Virus record (IMG/VR): IMGVR_UViG_3300033141_004448
Coordinates: 1-64,000 of that record
DNA from: a virus
DNA: 64,000 nt
Direction: 5' to 3' (one strand)
How positions within the stretch are numbered: the stretch's first letter is position 1; the number at the start of each line of letters is the position of its first letter. The position numbers and the translations under genes were made by a program. This document shows positions 50,992-58,805 of the stretch, in pieces. The notes below the pieces were generated by a model. That model was given only the letters and a program-made list of their open reading frames with translations, was not told where the DNA came from and did not search any database.

Positions 50992-51393
50992 TCACACGTC
51001 CGATATAACTCCATCGAATGTAAATTTAGTATCAACAACGGTAGAATGGCATACGAATTTGCTTCCTGCAGGGTACCATACATCTGGAAATGATATGAAT
51101 GTCGAACCGCTATCAGTTTTTGGGCATTGGTAAATTACAATATTATCCCTCGTGTCAATGCTAAACCAAAAATCTCCAGATTGCGCTAATGCACTTAAGT
51201 ATGAAGTAGGAAATCCCGCTACAGTTTGTATATGACCTACTGACGGTAATTCTTTAAAGACAATACCGGATAACGCTTCATTGCCTTCGGGTACCGTAGG
51301 TTTTACACCTAACCACCCACTTGAATAATACGTTGAGCCTGTTCCCGGAGTAACAGAATGTAATTCTCTACGAAAATTATACGAATTGCCCAT
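50992..51393 (-). CDS. Beta-rich virion-associated protein
   Basis: 133 residues, Gly/Ser/Thr-rich beta protein (TGSTYYSSGWLGVKP, FWFSIDTRDNIVIYQCP, FPDVWYPAGSKFVCH). It lies between head-completion genes and the beta-helix gene. It could be a capsid decoration or fibre adaptor. No specific family recognised. Confidence 0.55.
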   Translation of the reverse strand: MGNSYNFRRELHSVTPGTGSTYYSSGWLGVKPTVPEGNEALSGIVFKELPSVGHIQTVAGFPTSYLSALAQSGDFWFSIDTRDNIVIYQCPKTDSGSTFISFPDVWYPAGSKFVCHSTVVDTKFTFDGVISDV

Positions 51394-51420
51394 TACATCA
51401 CTTCCGTAATTTGATTTTCA

Positions 51421-51585
51421 TTATCTCACCAAAGTTTTCTTTTTATTAATAGTCGTGGGATGACGTTTAGAAGAACCACTTGTAAAGTATTGTTGCTTAA
51501 TTGGCTTACCTTCTTCATTTGGGTGTCGTTTAAAATGTTTTTTTTGGAGGTCGTCATGTAATTCGACTATTTCTTTAACTACCAT
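51421..51585 (-). CDS. Small basic protein (54 aa)
   Basis: 54 residues, helical start then basic tail (KRHPNEEGKPIKQQYF, KRHPTTINKKK). It fits between neck gene and beta-rich protein on the same strand. The double KRHP is notable. No function known. Confidence 0.5.
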   Translation of the reverse strand: MVVKEIVELHDDLQKKHFKRHPNEEGKPIKQQYFTSGSSKRHPTTINKKKTLVR

Positions 51586-51590
51586 TTGTA

Positions 51591-52064
51591 TCACTCCATA
51601 TCAATATCGTATTTTAACCATATCTTATAATATATAATTCGATTACTTATTTTCCACGTTTCTACATTATTCACGATAAATGTAGTTCCGTCATGAATGA
51701 TTTGATCATTTAAGTCAAGATTATAATCATCTGGTGAATTCATTCTATAATTTATATCTACACCGCTTGTATCCTTTGCTTTCATATAAAGCCTCGCACG
51801 ACCCTGTTCGGCATATCCAACAACAGTGTGTTTTAGCCTCTGTTCACGTTGCGATAATTCATTCGGTTGAACCATTCCTTTTATTGTATAATCCGTGTAA
51901 TTAAATTGCCTATTATTAGTTTGTGTGGTATCGACTTCGTCATAAACGTCATCATAACTACTATCAGGCGCACGTAATCCCGTGAAATGACGAAGCGTGA
52001 TTTCTTCACCATAATCGTCTATTGCCTCATTGAAGCGATTTATCAAACTACTACTCACGGTCAA
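51591..52064 (-). CDS. Head closure / neck protein candidate
   Basis: 157 residues. RFNEAIDDYGEEITLRHFTG, GMVQPNELSQREQRLKHTVVGYAEQGRARLYMKA, and IHDGTTFIVNNVETWKIS resemble phage head-closure proteins ('head-tail joining', SPP1 gp16-like). Its place after the connector gene supports this. It closes the portal once DNA is packed. Confidence 0.65.
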   Translation of the reverse strand: MTVSSSLINRFNEAIDDYGEEITLRHFTGLRAPDSSYDDVYDEVDTTQTNNRQFNYTDYTIKGMVQPNELSQREQRLKHTVVGYAEQGRARLYMKAKDTSGVDINYRMNSPDDYNLDLNDQIIHDGTTFIVNNVETWKISNRIIYYKIWLKYDIDME

Positions 52065-52525
52065 TTGATCACGCCCGCGTCTTCACCTATGTTATGTAAG
52101 GCAGGATAAATTGAATCTTCGTAATCGCCGGGGTCGTCAAGAAATGAAAATTTGTTCGTGCTTAACATTTCAAGCCGTCTATGATATCGCGATTCAAAGT
52201 AATCACGACCCGCTTGAAACACGCCTACATTCCAATTCAATCCTTGTTCTTCTACTCTAAAATCACCTAACATCACGTTTTTACCTAGAAATGAATCTCC
52301 TACAAATAACCCAAGAACCATCACGGCAGTACCATCAGCAATACAACCACGTTGAAGCCATTTACCGCTATCATAAGAAATTCCTACATCAGCTTCAACT
52401 TCTGCTTGCGTTTCACGCCAAAATTCAGTAATCATATTATCAGGAATGCGGCTTGTATCGCCGGTACCAAGTTTTCCTAACCTAAGCCGTACCACATAAA
52501 TCTCATCTGATGTCGGATGCGACAA
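52061..52525 (-). CDS. Head-tail connector (adaptor) protein
   Basis: 154 residues from TTG 52525 (six bases behind GGTGA). Starts VVRLRLGKLGTGDTSRIPDNMITEFWRETQAEVEADVG, the helical opening of adaptor proteins (gp6/gp15 type) that form a ring under the portal, then helices with VMVLGLFVGD. It overlaps the neck gene by ATGA-type junction. Confidence 0.7.
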   Translation of the reverse strand: MSHPTSDEIYVVRLRLGKLGTGDTSRIPDNMITEFWRETQAEVEADVGISYDSGKWLQRGCIADGTAVMVLGLFVGDSFLGKNVMLGDFRVEEQGLNWNVGVFQAGRDYFESRYHRRLEMLSTNKFSFLDDPGDYEDSIYPALHNIGEDAGVIN

Positions 52526-52558
52526 TTATATTCACCGTATAAATAAATATTGTAGGAT

Positions 52559-52566
52559 AAAAAAAA
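52559..52566 (-). terminator. T8 terminator after the capsid gene
   Basis: On the minus strand a run of eight T lies about ten bases after the major-capsid stop, in the short gap before the connector gene. Archaeal RNA polymerase stops at such U-runs. A partial stop here would yield more capsid than connector message. Confidence 0.5.
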
Positions 52567-52576
52567 GACACCTACA

Positions 52577-53650
52577 TTACGAAGTTGCAAAGTCGTTACA
52601 TATTTGTACAGCGTCAGTCCAAATGATTTTTCCTTTTAGCCTTTGCGTGGCAAGATATCCCTGTGCATCACGTTGAGTGTCATCGTACCTTCGTGCCGTA
52701 ATCATACGGTTTTGTGCAATGATACCTGCAACCTTTCGGTCAAGCATGATCATGGTACCAGCTGGCATTTCAGAACTTACGAGAATGTCTAACACGCCCC
52801 AAAGGTTCATTACCTGACCACGCAGCGCGTTCTCAACAAACTGAGAATTTGCTTGGAATCTTCCTGCCGCAGAACGCCATTCGTCTGTCTTCATTAACTC
52901 TCGCATCTGATATGGATGCATCACGATAGTATCAGCATCCCAATCTTGCACGTTAATTTCTGTTAGCATGTTTAAAATTTGAACTAGCGTGATTGGCTGA
53001 CTACCAGTATAATCTGTACCGTTATTTATCATTACATTCTGAAGTTGTGTATTCTCAAGCTTTGCCATTGCTTCGCCTGCAAGTCTAACTTGTCGTGGAA
53101 ACAATGCAACGCGAGCGTCTTCGATCATTTCAGTTGTAAGTTCGACACGCACGCCATATTTTTCTGGAGTTACCGTTTCTTCGGTAAATCGTTCCATTTG
53201 CTCTGGAATTTCGGCATACTCGCTAATGATAAATGCAGACACCGAATCTTTAGTTCCTTTTTGTAACGTATATGTAGTTCCTTTGAACGTTATCAGATCA
53301 AATAGTTGCCTACCGATTAAATGCGGAAATGCCGCTTCGTAGATTCGTTCAGCAATAACCTCGGGCACGAGATAAGAATAATTATCGTATGAGGTCGTTG
53401 CGGCTTCAGTGATTTTCACTTTCCTTCGTCTATCATTGAATTGTTTGAGATCTTCAGAGATATACTCGTAATAACGATTGTAAAAAATCTCTGGAATGGC
53501 AACGCTAATGTATGACTCGCTATTCCATTTGATTTCATTTTGAATTAAATCGTTTGCCTCTTGAATGGCGTATTCAAGCATGTATTCACGTTTATCCTTT
53601 GATGGTTTTAGGGCTAAAATCTGTTCTTTTATTTCTGCTATTGATGCCAT
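52577..53650 (-). CDS. Major capsid protein (HK97 fold)
   Basis: 357 residues. An N-terminal helical arm, then VPEVIAERIYEAAFPHLIGRQLFDLITFKG, EETVTPEKYGVRVELTTEMIEDARV, ANTQLQNVM-like spine helix (AMAKLENTQLQNVMIN), IVMHPYQMRELMKTDEWR, and the C-terminal P-domain with GVLDILVSSEMPAGTMIMLDRK, as in T4-like/HK97-fold capsid proteins. It follows two decoration genes and the protease. No separate delta domain cleavage site is certain. Confidence 0.88.
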   Translation of the reverse strand: MASIAEIKEQILALKPSKDKREYMLEYAIQEANDLIQNEIKWNSESYISVAIPEIFYNRYYEYISEDLKQFNDRRRKVKITEAATTSYDNYSYLVPEVIAERIYEAAFPHLIGRQLFDLITFKGTTYTLQKGTKDSVSAFIISEYAEIPEQMERFTEETVTPEKYGVRVELTTEMIEDARVALFPRQVRLAGEAMAKLENTQLQNVMINNGTDYTGSQPITLVQILNMLTEINVQDWDADTIVMHPYQMRELMKTDEWRSAAGRFQANSQFVENALRGQVMNLWGVLDILVSSEMPAGTMIMLDRKVAGIIAQNRMITARRYDDTQRDAQGYLATQRLKGKIIWTDAVQICNDFATS

Positions 53651-53660
53651 ATCATTTCAC

Positions 53661-54209
53661 CTACTTATTATCCATATTTAATGATTGCATTAGCAAAATT
53701 GCTACTGGTCGCATGTTAAATGGACTTGAAGTCGTTCCTGTTCCAGCAGTTGCTGGTGCTTCTGTATTATTCAGTGCAATGCCTAAAATTGAATCGCCTG
53801 TTGCAACCGTGCTCTTATGTACCGTCCCTAGTTTTTCATTCGTGCCTGCAAGTGAAGCCCTAACGCGATCGCCGCAACTTATTGCAGTATTAGTTTTACC
53901 TATAACCACACCTTTAAGTTGAACCGTAACTGCGTTTCCACTTGAAGCGGCACTCAATGCTATGCCGATAGTACTAAGACCTTCTTTTGCGTCAGCACCT
54001 GCGGCACAAACTGATGGTTTTTCACTAACGGTACGTGCCTTTGAGAAATTCCACGTAGAACCGCTCGAATATAATGCAACCGCGTCAAGGTACTGAATAT
54101 CGTCTTCAGCTCTAAACGTGATATTACGCGCTTCACCGAATACCGTACCTTCTTTTTGTGGCGTGAAACCACTTTCCCATTGCCACACTTCTGTGTTTGG
54201 TTTTACCAT
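53661..54209 (-). CDS. Decoration/DUF2190-like protein
   Basis: 182 residues of beta-rich sequence with NITFRAEDDIQYLDAVALY, GIALSAASSGNAVTVQLKGVV, AISCGDRVRAS and GDSILGIALNN. The paired 'GIAL..A..G' segments are the DUF2190/head decoration pattern. It shares that pattern with 54229-54675, so two related decoration proteins precede the capsid gene. Confidence 0.7.
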   Translation of the reverse strand: MVKPNTEVWQWESGFTPQKEGTVFGEARNITFRAEDDIQYLDAVALYSSGSTWNFSKARTVSEKPSVCAAGADAKEGLSTIGIALSAASSGNAVTVQLKGVVIGKTNTAISCGDRVRASLAGTNEKLGTVHKSTVATGDSILGIALNNTEAPATAGTGTTSSPFNMRPVAILLMQSLNMDNK

Positions 54210-54228
54210 AATTTTTCACCTACTTTTT

Positions 54229-54675
54229 TTACCAACCTCTCGGACTGAAATAACCCAAAAACGTATCTCCGCTTGCAGAAGCAGCTTCGATCGCATAACC
54301 CACGTAGTTCACCATTCCAACAAGTTCACTTGCCTGCGCCATGCTACCACCAGTAATTTGATATGTCGAACCAGTAGGACTAAATGCCGAAACAAGCCCA
54401 CTACCAGTATTTTCAACGACAAGTTTATTACCAGCTGATATTGCACCAGCCGAAGTAAATATTGCATAATTGTTCGGAGAAATGAATGAAACGCCTGAAT
54501 TTTCACCAGCACACTCTTTCGTAGTAACCCCGTGTACGTTACCAGAATTGAATGAACTGAGGTAAAGTTTTCCGTCATCACCATAACAAATAACTCTAAA
54601 TGCCGGTAATGCCGAACCTGCTTTACTTACTTTTGTTAGCCTGTCTGCACCATTTAAATAACTTGAATTTGTCAT
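54229..54675 (-). CDS. Decoration/DUF2190-like protein
   Basis: 148 residues from ATG 54675 behind GGTGATAAC. ALPAFRVICYGDDGKLYLSS, GVTTKECAGENSGVSFI, AISAGNKLVVENTGSGLVSAF and ASGDTFLGYFSP form the small beta-barrel of head decoration proteins. It sits between the protease and the second decoration gene. Confidence 0.72.
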   Translation of the reverse strand: MTNSSYLNGADRLTKVSKAGSALPAFRVICYGDDGKLYLSSFNSGNVHGVTTKECAGENSGVSFISPNNYAIFTSAGAISAGNKLVVENTGSGLVSAFSPTGSTYQITGGSMAQASELVGMVNYVGYAIEAASASGDTFLGYFSPRGW

Positions 54676-54685
54676 TGTTATCACC

Positions 54686-55969
54686 TTACTCTATTTTGGG
54701 TTCTTTCTTAAAGACGAGTTCGTTATCTATACAATACTCGACAAAATCCTCCTTCAGTGGTTTATTAAATCCTAACGCGCGTTCAATGATACGTTTATGT
54801 TCAATTAATTTAATCGCTTTCCGTGCTTCCTCAGATAAATTTACCTTTTTTTCTTTGACAATGTCTATGAATCCACCTTTATGTTGTGAGCTTTCTTCAA
54901 CCGTGTTATCCTCTTTGTTATTATCTTTCACTTCGCCCAAAATTTTCATTCGGGTTTCAAGTTTTGATAATGACCACGTGAATAACTCCTTCTCACGTTC
55001 TGTCATTTTCTTTTCGGGATATGACTTTGGTAAGACTTTAGTTTCAAGTACCGCTATTTCCCTTGCAATTCGTTGTCGTTCACGTTTTTCAAGTTGTTCC
55101 TTTTCTTTGCGGGTTTCTTCCGCTTTCTTTTGAAATTCAGATTTTTGCTCTTTCAATATCTCGACTTCTTGAGAATGTTCTTCTTCCCATTTTTCCCGAG
55201 CTTTTCTGAGCAATTCCTGAACATCAACTTCAACTTTTTCGCTCATTGTTTTTTCCCTTTTTTCTTTTTTTTCTGATAATTTTTCAATAAATGTTGGAAC
55301 ACGTTCTTGTGCTATTTGAGCGGCGGGTACGCCTTCACGGTTATATACTATTGCCAATCCTGTAAACTCGAAGTTATGAGGTATGATAGTACAAACTTCC
55401 TCACTGCCATTTTTTGACTTGTACTTCATGCCTTTGTAATGACTACATTCACCATAAACGCAACCACAAATCGAGCATTCTACCCATTCTGGTTGTGCCT
55501 CAATACTTACGTGATCGATATAACCCGACTCTAATGCCGCCGCAGAAGCGGGATTAATCATCGTATCTATCTCCATCACAAAATTCACCTGCTTGGACTC
55601 ACCGAGAATTGAGGTAAGAACGCGTCCTATTGGAGGACTAAAATGATCGTGATTAGCATTTACTTTTTGACCTTCGAGTGTAGTGTATGCCCTTTTAATT
55701 TCTTCTTCCGTGTAATTTACCAGATTACGACTGACTCCAGGTACAAGTGCCGTCCCTGCAAGATAGATATACCGATTATTTTCAGTTGAAATATCATCAA
55801 CTCTTTCACAAAGAAGATCCTCTTCGTCAAAGTATTCTCGTTTCCATTTCAACTTTGTAGTCTTTGCACAAATAGCCCTTGCGGCACTATCCGCTTTGTC
55901 TTGGGACATTCCACGTTTGATCATTTGAGGAAGTACTCTTTGAAAGCAACGTTGTAATTTGGCTGGCAT
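54686..55969 (-). CDS. Prohead protease fused to coiled-coil scaffold
   Basis: 427 residues. The N-terminal 230 residues are the protease: YIYLAGTALVPGVSRN, GQKVNANHDHFSPPIGRV with the active-site histidine, SGYIDHVSIEAQPEW with the serine, and an inserted cysteine pair (CSICGCVYGEC). Residues 238-427 are a charged coiled coil like a scaffolding protein. An in-frame ATG at about residue 240 (SEKVEVDVQELL) could yield scaffold alone. Protease-scaffold fusions with internal starts are known from phages such as lambda. Confidence 0.8.
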   Translation of the reverse strand: MPAKLQRCFQRVLPQMIKRGMSQDKADSAARAICAKTTKLKWKREYFDEEDLLCERVDDISTENNRYIYLAGTALVPGVSRNLVNYTEEEIKRAYTTLEGQKVNANHDHFSPPIGRVLTSILGESKQVNFVMEIDTMINPASAAALESGYIDHVSIEAQPEWVECSICGCVYGECSHYKGMKYKSKNGSEEVCTIIPHNFEFTGLAIVYNREGVPAAQIAQERVPTFIEKLSEKKEKREKTMSEKVEVDVQELLRKAREKWEEEHSQEVEILKEQKSEFQKKAEETRKEKEQLEKRERQRIAREIAVLETKVLPKSYPEKKMTEREKELFTWSLSKLETRMKILGEVKDNNKEDNTVEESSQHKGGFIDIVKEKKVNLSEEARKAIKLIEHKRIIERALGFNKPLKEDFVEYCIDNELVFKKEPKIE

Positions 55970-55970
55970 G

Positions 55971-56198
55971 TTATTTACCCGTTATGCTCTTTTTATGAGG
56001 AGAGATAGTTCCGGGATCTCTCTTTGATAGTGCACCTCTTTTTTGTGAATAGATATGATTGCCGTAGTTCTGGTTACCGTGTTGAGATTTAGTCCCATTT
56101 TGTGTACCAAGCCTACGGTCAATTGTATTTCCCTTTTCAGCACTCGTTCTACGGTCGCCCGCATTAGAGCCCTGATTAAGTAATGTTTTTGGACTCAT
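55971..56198 (-). CDS. Small low-complexity protein between portal and protease
   Basis: 75 residues rich in Asn, Gly, Gln, Ser and Lys, without hydrophobic core, so probably unfolded. It starts in the portal stop (ATGA overlap at 56195-56198) and ends two bases before the protease start, which supports translation. Possibly a minor head or assembly protein. Confidence 0.55.
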   Translation of the reverse strand: MSPKTLLNQGSNAGDRRTSAEKGNTIDRRLGTQNGTKSQHGNQNYGNHIYSQKRGALSKRDPGTISPHKKSITGK

Positions 56199-57832
56199 TG
56201 TTTTGTTACCTTACCTTTTTGTTTTGTTTTATCGGTCGGAGGATTAACTTTATTGCTGTTAAATCTCTGACCGAGTGAATTGGTAGTATTTTGTTGCTGT
56301 TGAATTGGATAAATGAACATATCACCATAATTCTTAATTTCTTTCTTTTCGATAGGATCGTATGCTTTTATTGGTTCTGTCAAGCCAATCATTCGTCTTG
56401 CTTCATTCGGAGTTATCATTCCGATTGCTTGCATTTTTACTAAATTCTGTTCTTTTTTATCACGTTCAATTCGCTCGAAGCGATTCCATCGTATGTTAAG
56501 ATTTTTTACTTTTCGTCTTCCCATACCCTTGAGATTAAGTTGTAACCTCAAAAGTGGAAGTATGATATTGGTAGTGAGCAGATTCTGCAATGTCTGGTTA
56601 TGCATGTCAAATTCTTCAAGGTTCTCACGTGATTTGGCATCGGATTTACCTAGACCTAATGCAACTGCAGGAGTTCGTATTGTACCCAAAATTTCATCCC
56701 TTATCTCTTCAAAGTATGGCGTGAAATTCAATGCCACTTTAAAGTCGCTACCCAATGTTTTTCCATCCACTCCATATGGCACACCAATATCACTTGAGGG
56801 ATGTGTTTTCAAATTACTTATGAAACTCGTAATCTTTTCTTTTGGCATGCGAGGGATTGCTTCATTGCCGAAAATCCATAAAATTATAGGCGAACCATAC
56901 CGATGCAACGTCTTCATTGCATCTGCCCAAACATTAAGCTTACGCTTAATAGTTTCCACGAGTGGATGTATGACTGAATAACCATAAGGATCTTCAATTG
57001 TAGCACCACGTTTCCAGTGTATGATTTCATCAGGAAAGAAATACTCCTGACGGTATGACGAAAATTCCCAATAACCAAAGACGTTACGTTGCTCGTCAGT
57101 TTCCACAAACATGTATTGTGGGTCGTTATGAAATAACTTGATTATTTCATTATCAAATACAACCGGTTGAAGAAATTCATTTCCGTATGACAAATAATTT
57201 AGTATGGCATTTGTCATGTGTTCATGAAATTTAATTCTGCTATTCTCGGTAAAATCAATGAGTTCACGTTTTGCGTCTTTATTATTACATTCTATCTGAA
57301 ATCCCGGTTGCATTGTTTTGTATGCACGTTCCTCAATGGCGGCATTTACTATCGGTTCACGTTTTATGATTTTCTTTATCACGTCTAAATTTATCGGATG
57401 TGGTTGTAACGTGGTTATTTTCGTGCGATTAATTTTTGGTTTGTTTACAAATCGTTGAATGCTTTCATTTTGTATTAACTTAAATTTATGCTTTAATTGA
57501 ATTAAATCGTAATATTCATGCTTTGAAAAATAACTGTTATAATTATCATATTCATTCTCTTTTAATTCCATTATTTCTCTCAGAAAAAACGTTTTGCTTA
57601 TCCTTTCATTCAATTCAACGGTTGAGTTCTTAATCTTCTCGGAAATGAGATCCCTATTTTCTTTTATATATAACTCGAAACTCACGGATCTATCATTAAA
57701 AAATATATCACTACTGAATACATTTAGTTTCTCAAGGTAATGAGGTTCTCTTTTTTCCTCTATTATATAAAAGTCAAAATCACCATTTCGGAATGAAAGT
57801 AATTGCTGTGGTGTTAATTCTACGTCACTCAT
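56195..57832 (-). CDS. Portal protein
   Basis: 545 residues. Portal hallmarks: REPIVNAAIEERAYKTMQPGF, FTENSRIKFHEHMTNAILNYLSYGNEFLQPV, DEIIHWKRGATIEDPYGYSVIHPLVETIKRKLNVWADA, RYGSPIILWIFG, and LGTIRTPAVALGLGKSD. It forms the dodecamer through which DNA enters. The N-terminal 110 residues are an additional helical extension, and the Gln/Asn-rich tail is short. The TATA box at 57855-57864 is only about 27 bases from the ATG, so the mRNA may be leaderless. Confidence 0.88.
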   Translation of the reverse strand: MSDVELTPQQLLSFRNGDFDFYIIEEKREPHYLEKLNVFSSDIFFNDRSVSFELYIKENRDLISEKIKNSTVELNERISKTFFLREIMELKENEYDNYNSYFSKHEYYDLIQLKHKFKLIQNESIQRFVNKPKINRTKITTLQPHPINLDVIKKIIKREPIVNAAIEERAYKTMQPGFQIECNNKDAKRELIDFTENSRIKFHEHMTNAILNYLSYGNEFLQPVVFDNEIIKLFHNDPQYMFVETDEQRNVFGYWEFSSYRQEYFFPDEIIHWKRGATIEDPYGYSVIHPLVETIKRKLNVWADAMKTLHRYGSPIILWIFGNEAIPRMPKEKITSFISNLKTHPSSDIGVPYGVDGKTLGSDFKVALNFTPYFEEIRDEILGTIRTPAVALGLGKSDAKSRENLEEFDMHNQTLQNLLTTNIILPLLRLQLNLKGMGRRKVKNLNIRWNRFERIERDKKEQNLVKMQAIGMITPNEARRMIGLTEPIKAYDPIEKKEIKNYGDMFIYPIQQQQNTTNSLGQRFNSNKVNPPTDKTKQKGKVTKQ

Positions 57833-57912
57833 TAAAGATAAAAGCTACAATAAGTATATATAAATGAATTACTAAAATTAGCATGTTACAAATTGTTACA
57901 AAGTGATCGGAA
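57833..57912. promoter_or_regulatory. Divergent promoter between portal and terminase blocks
   Basis: Eighty bases. TATATATAAA (57855-57864) reads as TATA in both directions: about 50 bases before the plus gene (57913), about 27 before the portal ATG (57832). TGTTACAAA occurs twice (57884-57892 and 57894-57902), ten bases apart, close to the expected plus-strand start point, a likely operator. Confidence 0.55.
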
Positions 57913-58188
57913 ATGAAATTAAAGACATTTGAATCAAAACTTTATTTTCATAATAAACATTCCGACATGCATTACCTAAAAGTTTCTACAGCACTCGCAC
58001 GCGAGGAAGATTATCCATTTCGACCGAATAAAAAAATAAAAAATGTTATCGTGGGTAAAGCACTAGTTTTTTACAACGAAGATGATGAAGAAGAATTACT
58101 CAAGCAAATAAACGATAACTCGACCCCAACATTCAAAGAATTGATAAAAAAGGAACAAAATAATGAAGATGTGTATTTCGAATGGTAG
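57913..58188 (+). CDS. Small hypothetical protein ahead of the terminase genes
   Basis: 91 residues, basic N-terminal half and acidic helical end. ATG 57913 is preceded by GTGATCGGAA. It overlaps the probable small terminase by about 7 bases. No motif recognised. Confidence 0.55.
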   Translation: MKLKTFESKLYFHNKHSDMHYLKVSTALAREEDYPFRPNKKIKNVIVGKALVFYNEDDEEELLKQINDNSTPTFKELIKKEQNNEDVYFEW

Positions 58189-58805
58189 TAAATCCCGATG
58201 AAAGCTGGGACGATGCCTATCTTGCAAAAATACAAGTAATAGAAGAAAAATGGGCAAAACCTAATGGGCATGAACATATTTGTGGTCATCCTACAAGAAA
58301 TGGCACGCCGTGTAAACGATTTCCTACTGATATGGGTGGAAAAATTATAAATGGAAGGTGTGCCATTCATGGCGGCTACCCAATGGTTTCTCATTCTGTC
58401 AAAGCAATAGTAACCAAAAACATAGATTTCATGTTATGCGATAAATGTGCGATAAATCTTGAGGGAAGGTGTGAAGCATACAAGAAAAATCATACGTGTT
58501 CAATCGAAGCCGAGATATACCAAACATTGTGGCAAAACCTCAATGCAATATACAAGTTCGATGATTTTCCGAGTCAAGTAATGCTCGACTCGATGATACG
58601 TGATTACATACGTAGGCATAGGGCGTGGCAATTAGAAAATGTCGTGGGCATTGAGTGGGCAATAAAAATTGGCGTGGCTAACTACTATGAACGTGCAACG
58701 GAAGCACTTGCAAAATGGTTCGATAGGTTAGGAATGATTAAGAAATCTGATAAAAAAACCATTAGTAGCATGATGGCTACGCTATCAAAGGTGAGCAAGA
58801 AATAA
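58182..58805 (+). CDS. Probable small terminase subunit with zinc motifs
   Basis: 207 residues immediately ahead of the large terminase. It has a CGHPTRNGTPCKRF...CAIHGG zinc motif and a second LCDKCAINLEGRCEAYKKNHTC group near residues 85-105, then helices (AIKIGVANYYERATEALAKWFDRLGMIKKS) similar to small-terminase oligomerisation helices. The CxH-type start also resembles HGG proteins encoded beside terminases. DNA recognition for packaging is inferred from position. Confidence 0.65.
   Translation: MVVNPDESWDDAYLAKIQVIEEKWAKPNGHEHICGHPTRNGTPCKRFPTDMGGKIINGRCAIHGGYPMVSHSVKAIVTKNIDFMLCDKCAINLEGRCEAYKKNHTCSIEAEIYQTLWQNLNAIYKFDDFPSQVMLDSMIRDYIRRHRAWQLENVVGIEWAIKIGVANYYERATEALAKWFDRLGMIKKSDKKTISSMMATLSKVSKK

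Noticed and set aside
54118-55276. Several plus-strand frames opposite the head genes
   Set aside because: Ser/Phe/Leu-rich shadows of the decoration and protease/scaffold genes.
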